DNA of 43,713 nt from Bacteroidales bacterium UBA2800 (GTDB lineage Bacteria > Bacteroidota > Bacteroidia > Bacteroidales > Paludibacteraceae): the NCBI GenBank assembly GCA_002351925.1, contig DEHM01000015.1, forward strand, positions 83,453 to 127,165. The letters are read 5' to 3'. Every line of letters starts with the position of its first letter. Position 1 is the first letter of the stretch. Made by a program: the position numbers and the translations under genes. The notes beneath the pieces were generated by a model that worked only from the letters and a program-made list of their open reading frames with translations, did no database searches and was not told where the DNA came from. Shown piece after piece: positions 19,401 to 26,938 of the stretch.

Positions 19401-22400
19401 ACCTCAGCACCGTATGGCAGACCCAGCGCATCGAGCTCAATATTGAGCAACTGGGCTACTATAAAGTAGTTCTCGTATGGCGCGATGATACCAGCAGTGG
19501 TACGGCTCCGGGTGCTGCTATTGATAACTTCAAGATTAGTAAACTTGATTGCCGCATGCCGAACGGTTTGACGCTTGGTGAGGTTACCGCTAATACGGCT
19601 GCCTTCTCGTGGAATGATGACGAGGATGGTATGACCTGGGTATACGCATGTGTTCCGGCTGGTCAAGAACCGACCGAGTATCTGCCTGTAGCTCAGAACT
19701 CGCTTACGGTGGAGGGGCTGAACGAGACCACTATGTATGATTTCTATCTGCGCAAGCATTGCGGTGAGGACTCGGAGAGTGAACCTGTTATGATCTCCTT
19801 CCAAACCAAGCAGTTGCCGGCAGAAGTGGGTAACCTGTTTGCCGATAACTTCGAGGATGGCAACCATTGGCTCTTCAACAATGGTACGCTGGAGAATGCA
19901 TGGGCATATGGTACAGCTGCTCACAATGGTGAGGGTACGCACGCGCTCTATATCTCCAATGATGGTGGTACGACCAATGCCTATACAAACGACAAAGCTG
20001 CTGTTGTATTTGCTACCAAGTTGTTCCACTTCGTAAAAGGCGCTTATACCTTCCAATATGATTGGCTCGCTAATGGAGAGACCACCTATGACTATCTTCG
20101 TGTAGCTCTCATTCCGGAAGATGTGGAGTTGACTGCAGGTACAAGCCTGCCTTCCGGTCTTAGCGCAACAGCTTTCCCGGCTGCTTGGAATGCTGTCGCT
20201 TTGGACGGCGGTTCGAAACTGAACCTCCAAACGGCTTGGCAGACCTTCACGACGGCTGCTATCAATGTGGAGGAAGGCAACTATATGGTTGTTCTTCTCT
20301 GGCGCGATGATACCAGTGGTGGATCGCAGACTCCGGCTGCTGTAGATAACTTCAGCATCAGCCGCATCGTTTGTGCTACGCCGGCCGGCTTCGCTGCTAT
20401 TGATACCACGGCTACGACCACTTCTATCGAGTTGACCTGGACTCCGATGAGCGACGAGACCAACTGGGTAGTTCGCTATCGTGAGCAAGGTGCAGAAGAG
20501 TGGGCAGCTGTTGTTCCTGCTGCTAACGACACCTTCTTGCTCGAGGGTCTGAATCCGTCTACCGTTTATGAGGCAGAAGTAGCTACGCAGTGTGATCCGG
20601 AGGATCCGACGGCTATCGGTGCATATAGCGATTCGATCGTCTTCGCTACCGAGTGTACTCCGTTTGCTACGGTTGACGAGGACTTCGAAGGCAGTCTGAT
20701 TTGCTGGAGCGCTATCCAGGACGGTAACGGTTATCCGACCATCTTGTCTAACTATCCGGATGATGCGCATAGCGGCTCGAAGTTCTTGTACTTCGCTTCG
20801 CAAGTAGGTTACGATCCTGCAGACGAGTATGTCGTTCTTCCTGAGCTGATCAGCCTGGAGAACATGCGTCTGAAGTTCTATGCATGCAACGATGTAGAAG
20901 ATGCATCGGAGAACGCAACGCTGGTTGTAGGTGTTATGCCCGCACCGGCAGATTCTGCTAACTTCGTAGCACTCGACACGATTGAGTTGACGTCTGCTAC
21001 CTACGGACAGTTTGTTGTTCCGTTCACCGCTTATACAGGCGACAGCAAGTATGTAGCTATCAAGATGCTGGCTGCTACGACAAGTCTTGTTTCGGCACGT
21101 ATTGAGGATGTAGTCGTTGAGGCTATCCCGCAATGTATGGAGCCAAACGGCTTGGCAGCAGATAGCTTGATGGATAATGCTGCTATTCTCACTTGGACGC
21201 CGCAAGGCGCTGAGGCTAACTGGCTCGTTCGTTATAGAAAAGCCGGTGCTGAGGCCTGGGGCGAACCGATCCTGGCTACCAATGACACGCTGATGATCAG
21301 CGGTCTGGAGATGGGTACGGCTTATGAGGCACAAGTAGCTGCATGGTGTGATCCGGAGAACGAAGAGGCTAAGAGCCCGTACGGCGCTATCCTTAGCTTC
21401 ACAACGCTCTGCGGTCAGATTACCACACTGCCGTGGCATGTAGACTTCGAGAACATGGCTGTCAATAGTATCCCGACTTGCTGGGATAACAGCGCTTCTG
21501 CTTCGACGACGCTGGCAAACAATCCGGAGCGAATATTCGGCGTATATGAGTACGGTGACAACAAGATGATCCGTATGTATAACTACTATGTATCTAGCGG
21601 AACAGCCTTGATCAATACGCCGGCTATCGTACTGCCGGAGAGCCCGGCTTATGAGTTGTCGTTCGACTATGCTCACACGGCTACTTGTGGCGATATGACC
21701 ATCAAGATCTCTGTGAATGGTGGCGACTTTGAGGTACTGACTCCGACTTATGGTAAGACCTCTACCGGAACCGACAAGGATAACCCGGGTGAGTTCTCGA
21801 CTGTTGATATCAACCTCACTCAGTATGCAGGTGATACGATTCAGATTCAGTTCTTCTCGACGGCTAACTACGGTAGCGGTGCTATCTTCGTGGATAACGT
21901 AAGTGTTCACAAGGCTCCTTCTTGCGTTAAACCGACCGGTTTGACGATCTCGGATATCGCAGTGGATGGTGCAAAAGCTACCTGGGATAACGTGGAGAAT
22001 GGCGCATGGCTCTATGCAGTTGCTCTTGCTTCTGCTGAGATGCCGGCTGAGTTCACGGCTACCACGGACAGCTTCGCTGTTGTAAGCGAACTGTTGGATA
22101 ACACCGACTATATCTTCTATCTCCGCAAGAACTGTGGTGAAGAGGATGGTATGAGTGAGATCATCACGGCTGAGTTCCATACCAAGATGGGTCCGGCTAC
22201 GGCTCCGTATGCTGATGACTTTGAGGATGGCAACAACTGGATGCTCATCAACGGTTCTTATACCAATGCATGGGCTTACGGTACGGCTGCTCACAACGGT
22301 GAGGGTACGCACGCGCTCTATATCTCGAATGATAATGGCGTTTCAAATGCTTACTCGCATAGCGCATGTGCAGTTTATGCAACGAAGGCATTCCAATTGG

Positions 22401-25400
22401 ACGGTGGTTTCTATACCTTCAAGTATGATTGGAAGGCAAATGGTGAAGGCAACTACGACGTATTATGCGTTGCACTTGTTCCGGATTCTATCGAAATAGC
22501 TGCAAGCACTACAGGTCAGTTCTCGCTGCCTACCGGTTGGATTAAGTTGCATGAGGCTGCCAAACTGAACTTGTCTCAGGTTTGGAAGACCGAAGTATTC
22601 AGTTTGGAAGTTGAGGCTGGTCTCTACAATGTAGTTCTCCTTTGGAGAAACGATGGTTCTGGCGGCGCTCAAACTCCGGCTGCTGTCGATAACTTCAGTA
22701 TCACGAAGATCACCTGTAAGGAAGTATCTGACTTTACGGTATCGAACATCACCGCTTCTTCGGCTACCATTGGCTGGACGGCTGGTGACGAGGATCAGAA
22801 TGCATGGCAGATTGCTTACTCTTGCGATCCTGAGTTTGACCTCGCTGAGGCTACAATCTATGACGCTGCTGCTAACACCTATGCACTGGCTGAGTTGGAG
22901 ACCGACACCTTATATACCGTATTCGTACGCGCGAACTGCGGTGAGGAAGACGGTGTAAGTGCTTGGGCTTCTACCACCTTCCGTACAGCGAAGGCATGCC
23001 AGACTCCAAGTGATGTGGCAGCTGCTGATATCACGACCAACTCCGCTTCGATCAGCTGGAATACCTATGGTCAGACAGGCTTCAACCTGCGTTACATCAC
23101 CGGTACGGATACCGTAACGGTTGAGAACGTAGAGAGCCCGTATGCACTCAACGGTCTGGCTGCAGGTACTGCATATAACGTACAAGTACAGAATACGTGC
23201 AATACTGAGGAATGGACTCCGGCTATCAGCTTCAAGACCGTTTACGGTGTTCCGTACGCTGAGAACTTCGATGCTCTCACGGCTTATCCGTCTGAGTGGT
23301 TGCGTTACAGCGGCGTCCTGATCGACAATGTATTGGCAGGTACCGATTCGCTGAAGACTCCGGTTACTACCGGTTGGACATTCCGCTCGGAGACCGACAA
23401 AATCTTCAACAGCAAGCACATTTCTGTAAATATCTGGAGTACCTATAAGTACTGGACGGTATTGCCGGATGTAGTGATCGATGAGAACGTACAACTGTCC
23501 TTCACGATGGCTCTGTCGAAGTCCACTACGGCTTACACCGACATCGCTACGACCGGTGTGGATGATAAGTTCGCAGTACTGATCTCTACCGATGATGGTG
23601 CTACTTGGTCTGTTCTCCGTCAGTGGGATAACGCTGGATCGGAATATGTTTACAACAATATCGCATTGTATGGCGAGGAGGTAATCCTGAACCTCAGTGC
23701 ATATGCTAATCAGAAGATCCGCATTGCCCTCTATGGTGCATCCACAACGTCGAACGCAGATAACTATCTGCACGTAGACGATGTACTGATTGATCATATT
23801 CCGGCATGCGCGAAACCGCAGGCTCTGACGGTATCGGATGTATTGGCTCACAGTGCTACCTTGACTTGGGAGTCCAACGCAGCTGCATGGGATATCGCTC
23901 TCGATACCATCGCTACCTTCGATCCGGCTGCTCAGGAAGAGTACATCGTAGCTACCGAGAATCCGTACACGCTGACCAACTTGTTGCCGAACCATACGTA
24001 TTATGTATACGTTCGCGCTAACTGCGGTGAGACCGATGGTACGAGCATCTGGACCGTACGTCAGTCGTTCAAGACGACGATCGCTTGTCCTGCTCCGAGC
24101 GGCCTGGAGGCACAGCTCACGCCGGGCAACGGTTCGATCGCTACCCTTACTTGGAACGCAAGTGAGGCACAAGCATGGCAAGTTGAGTACAGTCTCAACA
24201 GCAACATGTCTGACTCGATCGTACTCGTTGTTACCGAGCCGGTAGCTAACCTGACCGGTCTGACCGCTGAGGCTACCTACTACGCTCGCGTGAAAGCAGA
24301 TTGCGGTGAGCTGGATGGACAGAGCGCATACAGCGCCATCATCTCCTTCAAGCCGACCAATATCTACTCGATCGTTGTAAACGATGGTACCAATACCAAC
24401 AGCTACGTACCTATCTATGGTTCCTATGTAGATGAAGGCAATACCGCTAGCCAGTTCATCGTTCCGGCAGAGAGTCTGCAGGAGATCCTCTGGGATTCGA
24501 TTACTGAGTTGACCTTCTACGCAAGCACCGCTTCTGCAGATTGGGGCGCAGCTGAGTTCGAGGTTTACATGACCACGACAGAGGACGCTACACTTGCTGC
24601 TCTGAACGATTGGGACAACCTGACGCAAGTCATGGTGGCAGGTAACCTCTCGATCCAAAACAACAAGATGGTTGTAACACTCAGCCAGCCGTTCCAGTAC
24701 ACAGGCGACAACCTGCTCATCGGCTTCAAGCAGACCGTTGCAGGTTCGTGGGTAAGCTGCAGCTGGTATGGTAAGAACACGACGGGCGCTTCTATCGGTG
24801 GTTACGGTACGGGCAATAACATGACGCAACGTAACTTCTTGCCGAAGATGACGATCGCCTATGTTCCTGGTCAAGCTCCGGCTTGTATGTGGGCTACCCA
24901 CCTCAACGTTTCTAACATCACAGCTGAGGGGGCTACCATCGCTTGGGATGCTGTAGAAGGTGCTAACTGGGAGTATGCTCTGGTAATGGCTGGTGAGGAG
25001 CCTGTAGCATTCAGCACTGCGGCTTCCAACCCGCTCGTACTGGATAACCTCTTCGAGAATACCGCTTATGTATTCTACCTGCGTAACAACTGCGGTGAGG
25101 AGAACAGCAAGCTTGTTTCGATTGCCTTCTCGACCATTGAGAATGTCGAACCGCTGCCGTACTCCACTGCCTTCGCAGACGCCGCAGGCTGGAAGTTTGC
25201 TAACGATGCAAGCGGCTGGGTAATCAACAATGGTGAACTCTATGTTTCCAACGATGGTTCTACCTACGGCTATGACGAGAACGTAGCTTCCGTATCGTTC
25301 GCTACCAAGCTCTTCAACTTCGAGAAGACCGGTACCTATACCGTATCTTACGATTGGAAGTGCGTTGGTGAGTACAACGAAGAGGACGGCGCTATCGACT

Positions 25401-25795
25401 TCATGCGCGTTGCTCTGGTTCCGGCTGCTGTTGAACTGACCGCCGGTGTTGCACCGGAGGGCCTGACCGCCGAGAACCTGCCTGCTGACTGGATTGCACT
25501 CGATGAGAACGCAGCCCTAGTAGGCCAGGCTAACTGGCAGTCGAAGTCGGTAATCGTTGAGGTAACCGGACTCTATCGTCTCGCTGTTATCTGGATCAAC
25601 GATGATAGCTTCACCGATGGCGAACCCGCTGCTATCGACAACCTCTCTATCCGCCATAAGGATTATCCGACGGATATTGACAATGCAAGCGGCGAAAACG
25701 CTAAGGCTGTTAAGTTCATCCGCAACAACCAGGTTTACATCCTGCTCAATGGCGCAGTTTATACTGTTACCGGCCAGAAAGTGGATATGAAATAA
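16421..25795 (+). CDS. Second giant secreted modular adhesin-like protein (FnIII-like and jelly-roll J modules)
   Basis: 3,124 residues. The signal peptide ends near residue 27 (AIPQAVMA). An N-terminal beta domain (28 to about 215) recurs near 2648-2820; both copies share a WxxLxLxxPFxYxGxxNL pattern. Between and after them are about twelve FnIII-like modules (starts near 218, 492, 768, 1043, 1317, 1571, 1834, 2098, 2192, 2463, 2556, 2821). Nine J modules start near 306, 586, 866, 1140, 1419, 1670, 1928, 2277 and 2912. Two FnIII-like pairs are adjacent, so alternation is less strict than in the upstream protein. J3, J4 and J7 are near copies at the DNA level. The tail KFIRNNQVYILLNGAVYTVT then GQKV matches that of the upstream giant. 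It is flanked by its own promoter and terminator. Function inferred as surface adhesion; ligand unknown. Confidence 0.85.
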   Translation: MRTFTQKVVFVLIALMCFVAIPQAVMADDCVDIGEGTTAVNGNVPVASWYHNSYTQQLYTADEISHAAGNITSISFKYVSGATAMTRKITVYMANTDAENLSSSYVTEGFEEVFSSPAFTFDDSNEWITLELTTPFAYDGTSNLVVAVWQDRDDAIETGYSSGSRFVQTSMTGMARYQQVDAGSYTLTDGVPTTGTGSTLGARANIQICIAGGSVGPTCDKPESVEANDVTANSATINWIGTASAYNLQYKASADADWTLVKNLSGTSYQLTNLVSNTAYQAQVQAICGENTSGWKSVSFNTLIGLPYAEHFNGTSAPSGWTIWSGQLQADGSATRSSSSVWSFGSNNGVFDNHARANVYGTSCYRWLQAPAIPIPEMEEGDPGFQMYFNLALTKYSGTLQEVDKTQQQDDRFIVLASIDNGANWAILREWNNTGSQYVYNDIAVAGEEVNPIDLSAYAGQTILLAFYGESTVSGGDNNIHVDDVIIEEIPTCLKPTDLQSVDGAATSSTLPVAWTANSGEAAWRLQYKPTADAEAEWITLDIAANPYTITGLSAFTEYEIRVAAVCSEEDFTDYGKSIIAKTAAVVPFFQAFDTTVMPVEWKRYEALLENVEESGAELVATKNGWSVGTQNGVFGNKHLYLNIAGTNTDYWLVSPVIEMQAGYQLTFDLALTTKTGAAVTAGEQNDDKFIVFVSTDGGANWTALGTWDNAGAGSSFDQINTEGQTVKFDLNTYAGQSIMLAFYGESTVAGGDNNLHISNVAIDLIPACERPLSITLGNVTGTTAEITWDADEEGTWEYGYVANPAATFEPTDADYTATTTDKIADLSELAETTDYIFFVRRACSETEKSEPLTKTFKTIQTPAALPYNGDFEEENGWLTFNGEYVNKWVRGTAVANGGTHALYISNDNGVSAAYTNNVACVVYATKTFYFSEAGMYSISFDWMCNGESTYDYLRVALVPASVEVEATTSLPTGLGTTSLPEGWIALDGGSKLNLSTVWQTQRIELNIEQLGYYKVVLVWRDDTSSGTAPGAAIDNFKISKLDCRMPNGLTLGEVTANTAAFSWNDDEDGMTWVYACVPAGQEPTEYLPVAQNSLTVEGLNETTMYDFYLRKHCGEDSESEPVMISFQTKQLPAEVGNLFADNFEDGNHWLFNNGTLENAWAYGTAAHNGEGTHALYISNDGGTTNAYTNDKAAVVFATKLFHFVKGAYTFQYDWLANGETTYDYLRVALIPEDVELTAGTSLPSGLSATAFPAAWNAVALDGGSKLNLQTAWQTFTTAAINVEEGNYMVVLLWRDDTSGGSQTPAAVDNFSISRIVCATPAGFAAIDTTATTTSIELTWTPMSDETNWVVRYREQGAEEWAAVVPAANDTFLLEGLNPSTVYEAEVATQCDPEDPTAIGAYSDSIVFATECTPFATVDEDFEGSLICWSAIQDGNGYPTILSNYPDDAHSGSKFLYFASQVGYDPADEYVVLPELISLENMRLKFYACNDVEDASENATLVVGVMPAPADSANFVALDTIELTSATYGQFVVPFTAYTGDSKYVAIKMLAATTSLVSARIEDVVVEAIPQCMEPNGLAADSLMDNAAILTWTPQGAEANWLVRYRKAGAEAWGEPILATNDTLMISGLEMGTAYEAQVAAWCDPENEEAKSPYGAILSFTTLCGQITTLPWHVDFENMAVNSIPTCWDNSASASTTLANNPERIFGVYEYGDNKMIRMYNYYVSSGTALINTPAIVLPESPAYELSFDYAHTATCGDMTIKISVNGGDFEVLTPTYGKTSTGTDKDNPGEFSTVDINLTQYAGDTIQIQFFSTANYGSGAIFVDNVSVHKAPSCVKPTGLTISDIAVDGAKATWDNVENGAWLYAVALASAEMPAEFTATTDSFAVVSELLDNTDYIFYLRKNCGEEDGMSEIITAEFHTKMGPATAPYADDFEDGNNWMLINGSYTNAWAYGTAAHNGEGTHALYISNDNGVSNAYSHSACAVYATKAFQLDGGFYTFKYDWKANGEGNYDVLCVALVPDSIEIAASTTGQFSLPTGWIKLHEAAKLNLSQVWKTEVFSLEVEAGLYNVVLLWRNDGSGGAQTPAAVDNFSITKITCKEVSDFTVSNITASSATIGWTAGDEDQNAWQIAYSCDPEFDLAEATIYDAAANTYALAELETDTLYTVFVRANCGEEDGVSAWASTTFRTAKACQTPSDVAAADITTNSASISWNTYGQTGFNLRYITGTDTVTVENVESPYALNGLAAGTAYNVQVQNTCNTEEWTPAISFKTVYGVPYAENFDALTAYPSEWLRYSGVLIDNVLAGTDSLKTPVTTGWTFRSETDKIFNSKHISVNIWSTYKYWTVLPDVVIDENVQLSFTMALSKSTTAYTDIATTGVDDKFAVLISTDDGATWSVLRQWDNAGSEYVYNNIALYGEEVILNLSAYANQKIRIALYGASTTSNADNYLHVDDVLIDHIPACAKPQALTVSDVLAHSATLTWESNAAAWDIALDTIATFDPAAQEEYIVATENPYTLTNLLPNHTYYVYVRANCGETDGTSIWTVRQSFKTTIACPAPSGLEAQLTPGNGSIATLTWNASEAQAWQVEYSLNSNMSDSIVLVVTEPVANLTGLTAEATYYARVKADCGELDGQSAYSAIISFKPTNIYSIVVNDGTNTNSYVPIYGSYVDEGNTASQFIVPAESLQEILWDSITELTFYASTASADWGAAEFEVYMTTTEDATLAALNDWDNLTQVMVAGNLSIQNNKMVVTLSQPFQYTGDNLLIGFKQTVAGSWVSCSWYGKNTTGASIGGYGTGNNMTQRNFLPKMTIAYVPGQAPACMWATHLNVSNITAEGATIAWDAVEGANWEYALVMAGEEPVAFSTAASNPLVLDNLFENTAYVFYLRNNCGEENSKLVSIAFSTIENVEPLPYSTAFADAAGWKFANDASGWVINNGELYVSNDGSTYGYDENVASVSFATKLFNFEKTGTYTVSYDWKCVGEYNEEDGAIDFMRVALVPAAVELTAGVAPEGLTAENLPADWIALDENAALVGQANWQSKSVIVEVTGLYRLAVIWINDDSFTDGEPAAIDNLSIRHKDYPTDIDNASGENAKAVKFIRNNQVYILLNGAVYTVTGQKVDMK

Positions 25796-25821
25796 GGTTC
25801 CGCATAGTTCGGAATAATCGC

Positions 25822-25851
25822 AAAAGGGGCTGCCGTTTGGCGGCCCTTTTT
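25822..25851 (+). terminator. Terminator after the second giant gene
   Basis: AAAAGGGGCTGCC and GGCGGCCCTTTTT pair around GTTT with one T-G wobble, then a run of T. It begins 27 nt after the stop codon. Confidence 0.85.
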
Positions 25852-25912
25852 GTGATAAATAGCAGAAAAAGATGTGTTTTCGATAGTAGAAACGCATTTT
25901 TTTTGTCATTTT

Positions 25913-25944
25913 CTTGCATATATGCGTTTTTTTTTGTAATTTTG
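25913..25944 (+). promoter_or_regulatory. Bacteroidota-type promoter for the barrel/OmpA/adhesin operon
   Basis: CTTG at 25913-25916 (TTG core), 20 nt, TAATTTTG at 25937-25944. It lies 35 nt before the GTG start and is the last clear promoter before the accessory patch at 39.9 kb. Confidence 0.75.
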
Positions 25945-25978
25945 CCGCCTAATTTGGCAAAATGGATACATATAGTCT

Positions 25979-26938
25979 GTGAAAAGGTATATCCTCATAG
26001 TGTGTCTGGCCGTATGTAGCATGTGCGTAAGCGCGCATACCCGCTTGGCTCCCGAGCTCCGTCATTTTGTGTCGGCGCATGGCGATTTGGGCTATTCTGC
26101 GTTGCTCCACAATATCGAGGGCTATCAGCCCGCTTCGGGTCTCAATCTGAACCTCGGAGCCGACTATCGTGTCTTCTACAACGACTTTATCTTCTCTGTT
26201 GGCGTGGAGGGGCTCTACGAGCTCCATGCCAATCATATCAAGGCGCTCGATTTCTCGCTGCCGATGCAGGATACCGAGGGCGAGTTGTTCGATATGCATG
26301 TGCAGGTCGACAAGGCGCGCGACTTGACCCACATGATCAACCTCAACTTCCCGATTCTCTTGGGCGGTGAGTGGAAACGCTTCTATTTCATGGTGGGACC
26401 TAAGTTCTCTATCAACCTCTATGGCGCTACCTCGTCTAACGCGCGCTTCCAGACCTACGGCGAGTACGAACGGCCCTACGACCCGTTCCACGACATGCCG
26501 AACCACCAGTTCGAGTCCAACCAGCACATGAGCAGCGGAGTGATGCCGCTCAAGTGGAATTTCCAGATCTTGGCGCATGCCGAGATAGGTGCGCGTATCG
26601 GTAAGGCCTCGTTCTTCCAGGTCTTCCGCCGTCATCCCGACTTGACTCGTATGTACCTGGCTGCCTATGTGGACTTCGGAGTGCTCAATATCCATACCGG
26701 TACCAACGGTCGCCCGCCTTTCGAATATGTGGAGACCGACCAGGGCGTGAAGTTCTATGTACAGCCGCTCATGACCAGTAGCCTGTCCAATGCGGCCGTG
26801 GTGCGCAACATGAGCGTGGGCATCAAATATACCATTGCCTTCGAACTCCCGATTGAGAAAAAATCTTATATCTACGATAGTAACAAAGCCGGACGCAATT
26901 ATCGCAAGCGCGGCGGTAACCAGACACTCAAAGACTGA
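25979..26938 (+). CDS. Outer-membrane beta-barrel protein, first gene of the adhesin operon
   Basis: 319 residues with GTG start and signal peptide KRYILIVCLAVCSMCVSA. The rest is strand-rich and resembles the protein at 1238. Shared landmarks are FxxSVGVEGLYEL, NFPILLGGEWKRFYFMVGPK, the QTYGEYxxPYxxFHDMPxxQFE segment, FQILAHAEIGARIG, YLAAYVDFGVLNIH and the closing NMSVGIKYTIAFELP strand. This matches VPLMxGxxxRFYxxxGxK and NLTIGLKFTVLFRMP in the 1238 protein. After the last strand there is a basic, Tyr-rich tail. The stop codon overlaps the next ATG (ATGA), so translation of the OmpA fusion is probably coupled. Likely an outer-membrane partner of that protein; cargo or channel role unknown. 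Confidence 0.75.
   Translation: MKRYILIVCLAVCSMCVSAHTRLAPELRHFVSAHGDLGYSALLHNIEGYQPASGLNLNLGADYRVFYNDFIFSVGVEGLYELHANHIKALDFSLPMQDTEGELFDMHVQVDKARDLTHMINLNFPILLGGEWKRFYFMVGPKFSINLYGATSSNARFQTYGEYERPYDPFHDMPNHQFESNQHMSSGVMPLKWNFQILAHAEIGARIGKASFFQVFRRHPDLTRMYLAAYVDFGVLNIHTGTNGRPPFEYVETDQGVKFYVQPLMTSSLSNAAVVRNMSVGIKYTIAFELPIEKKSYIYDSNKAGRNYRKRGGNQTLKD

Noticed and set aside
17672..22312. A 1,546-codon open frame on the minus strand opposite the second giant gene
   Set aside because: Same reasoning: full overlap with a secure gene, no promoter of the phylum type at its 5' end, and no recognisable domain. The same holds for the minus-strand frames at 7133-9466, 9563-11365 and 22910-24901.
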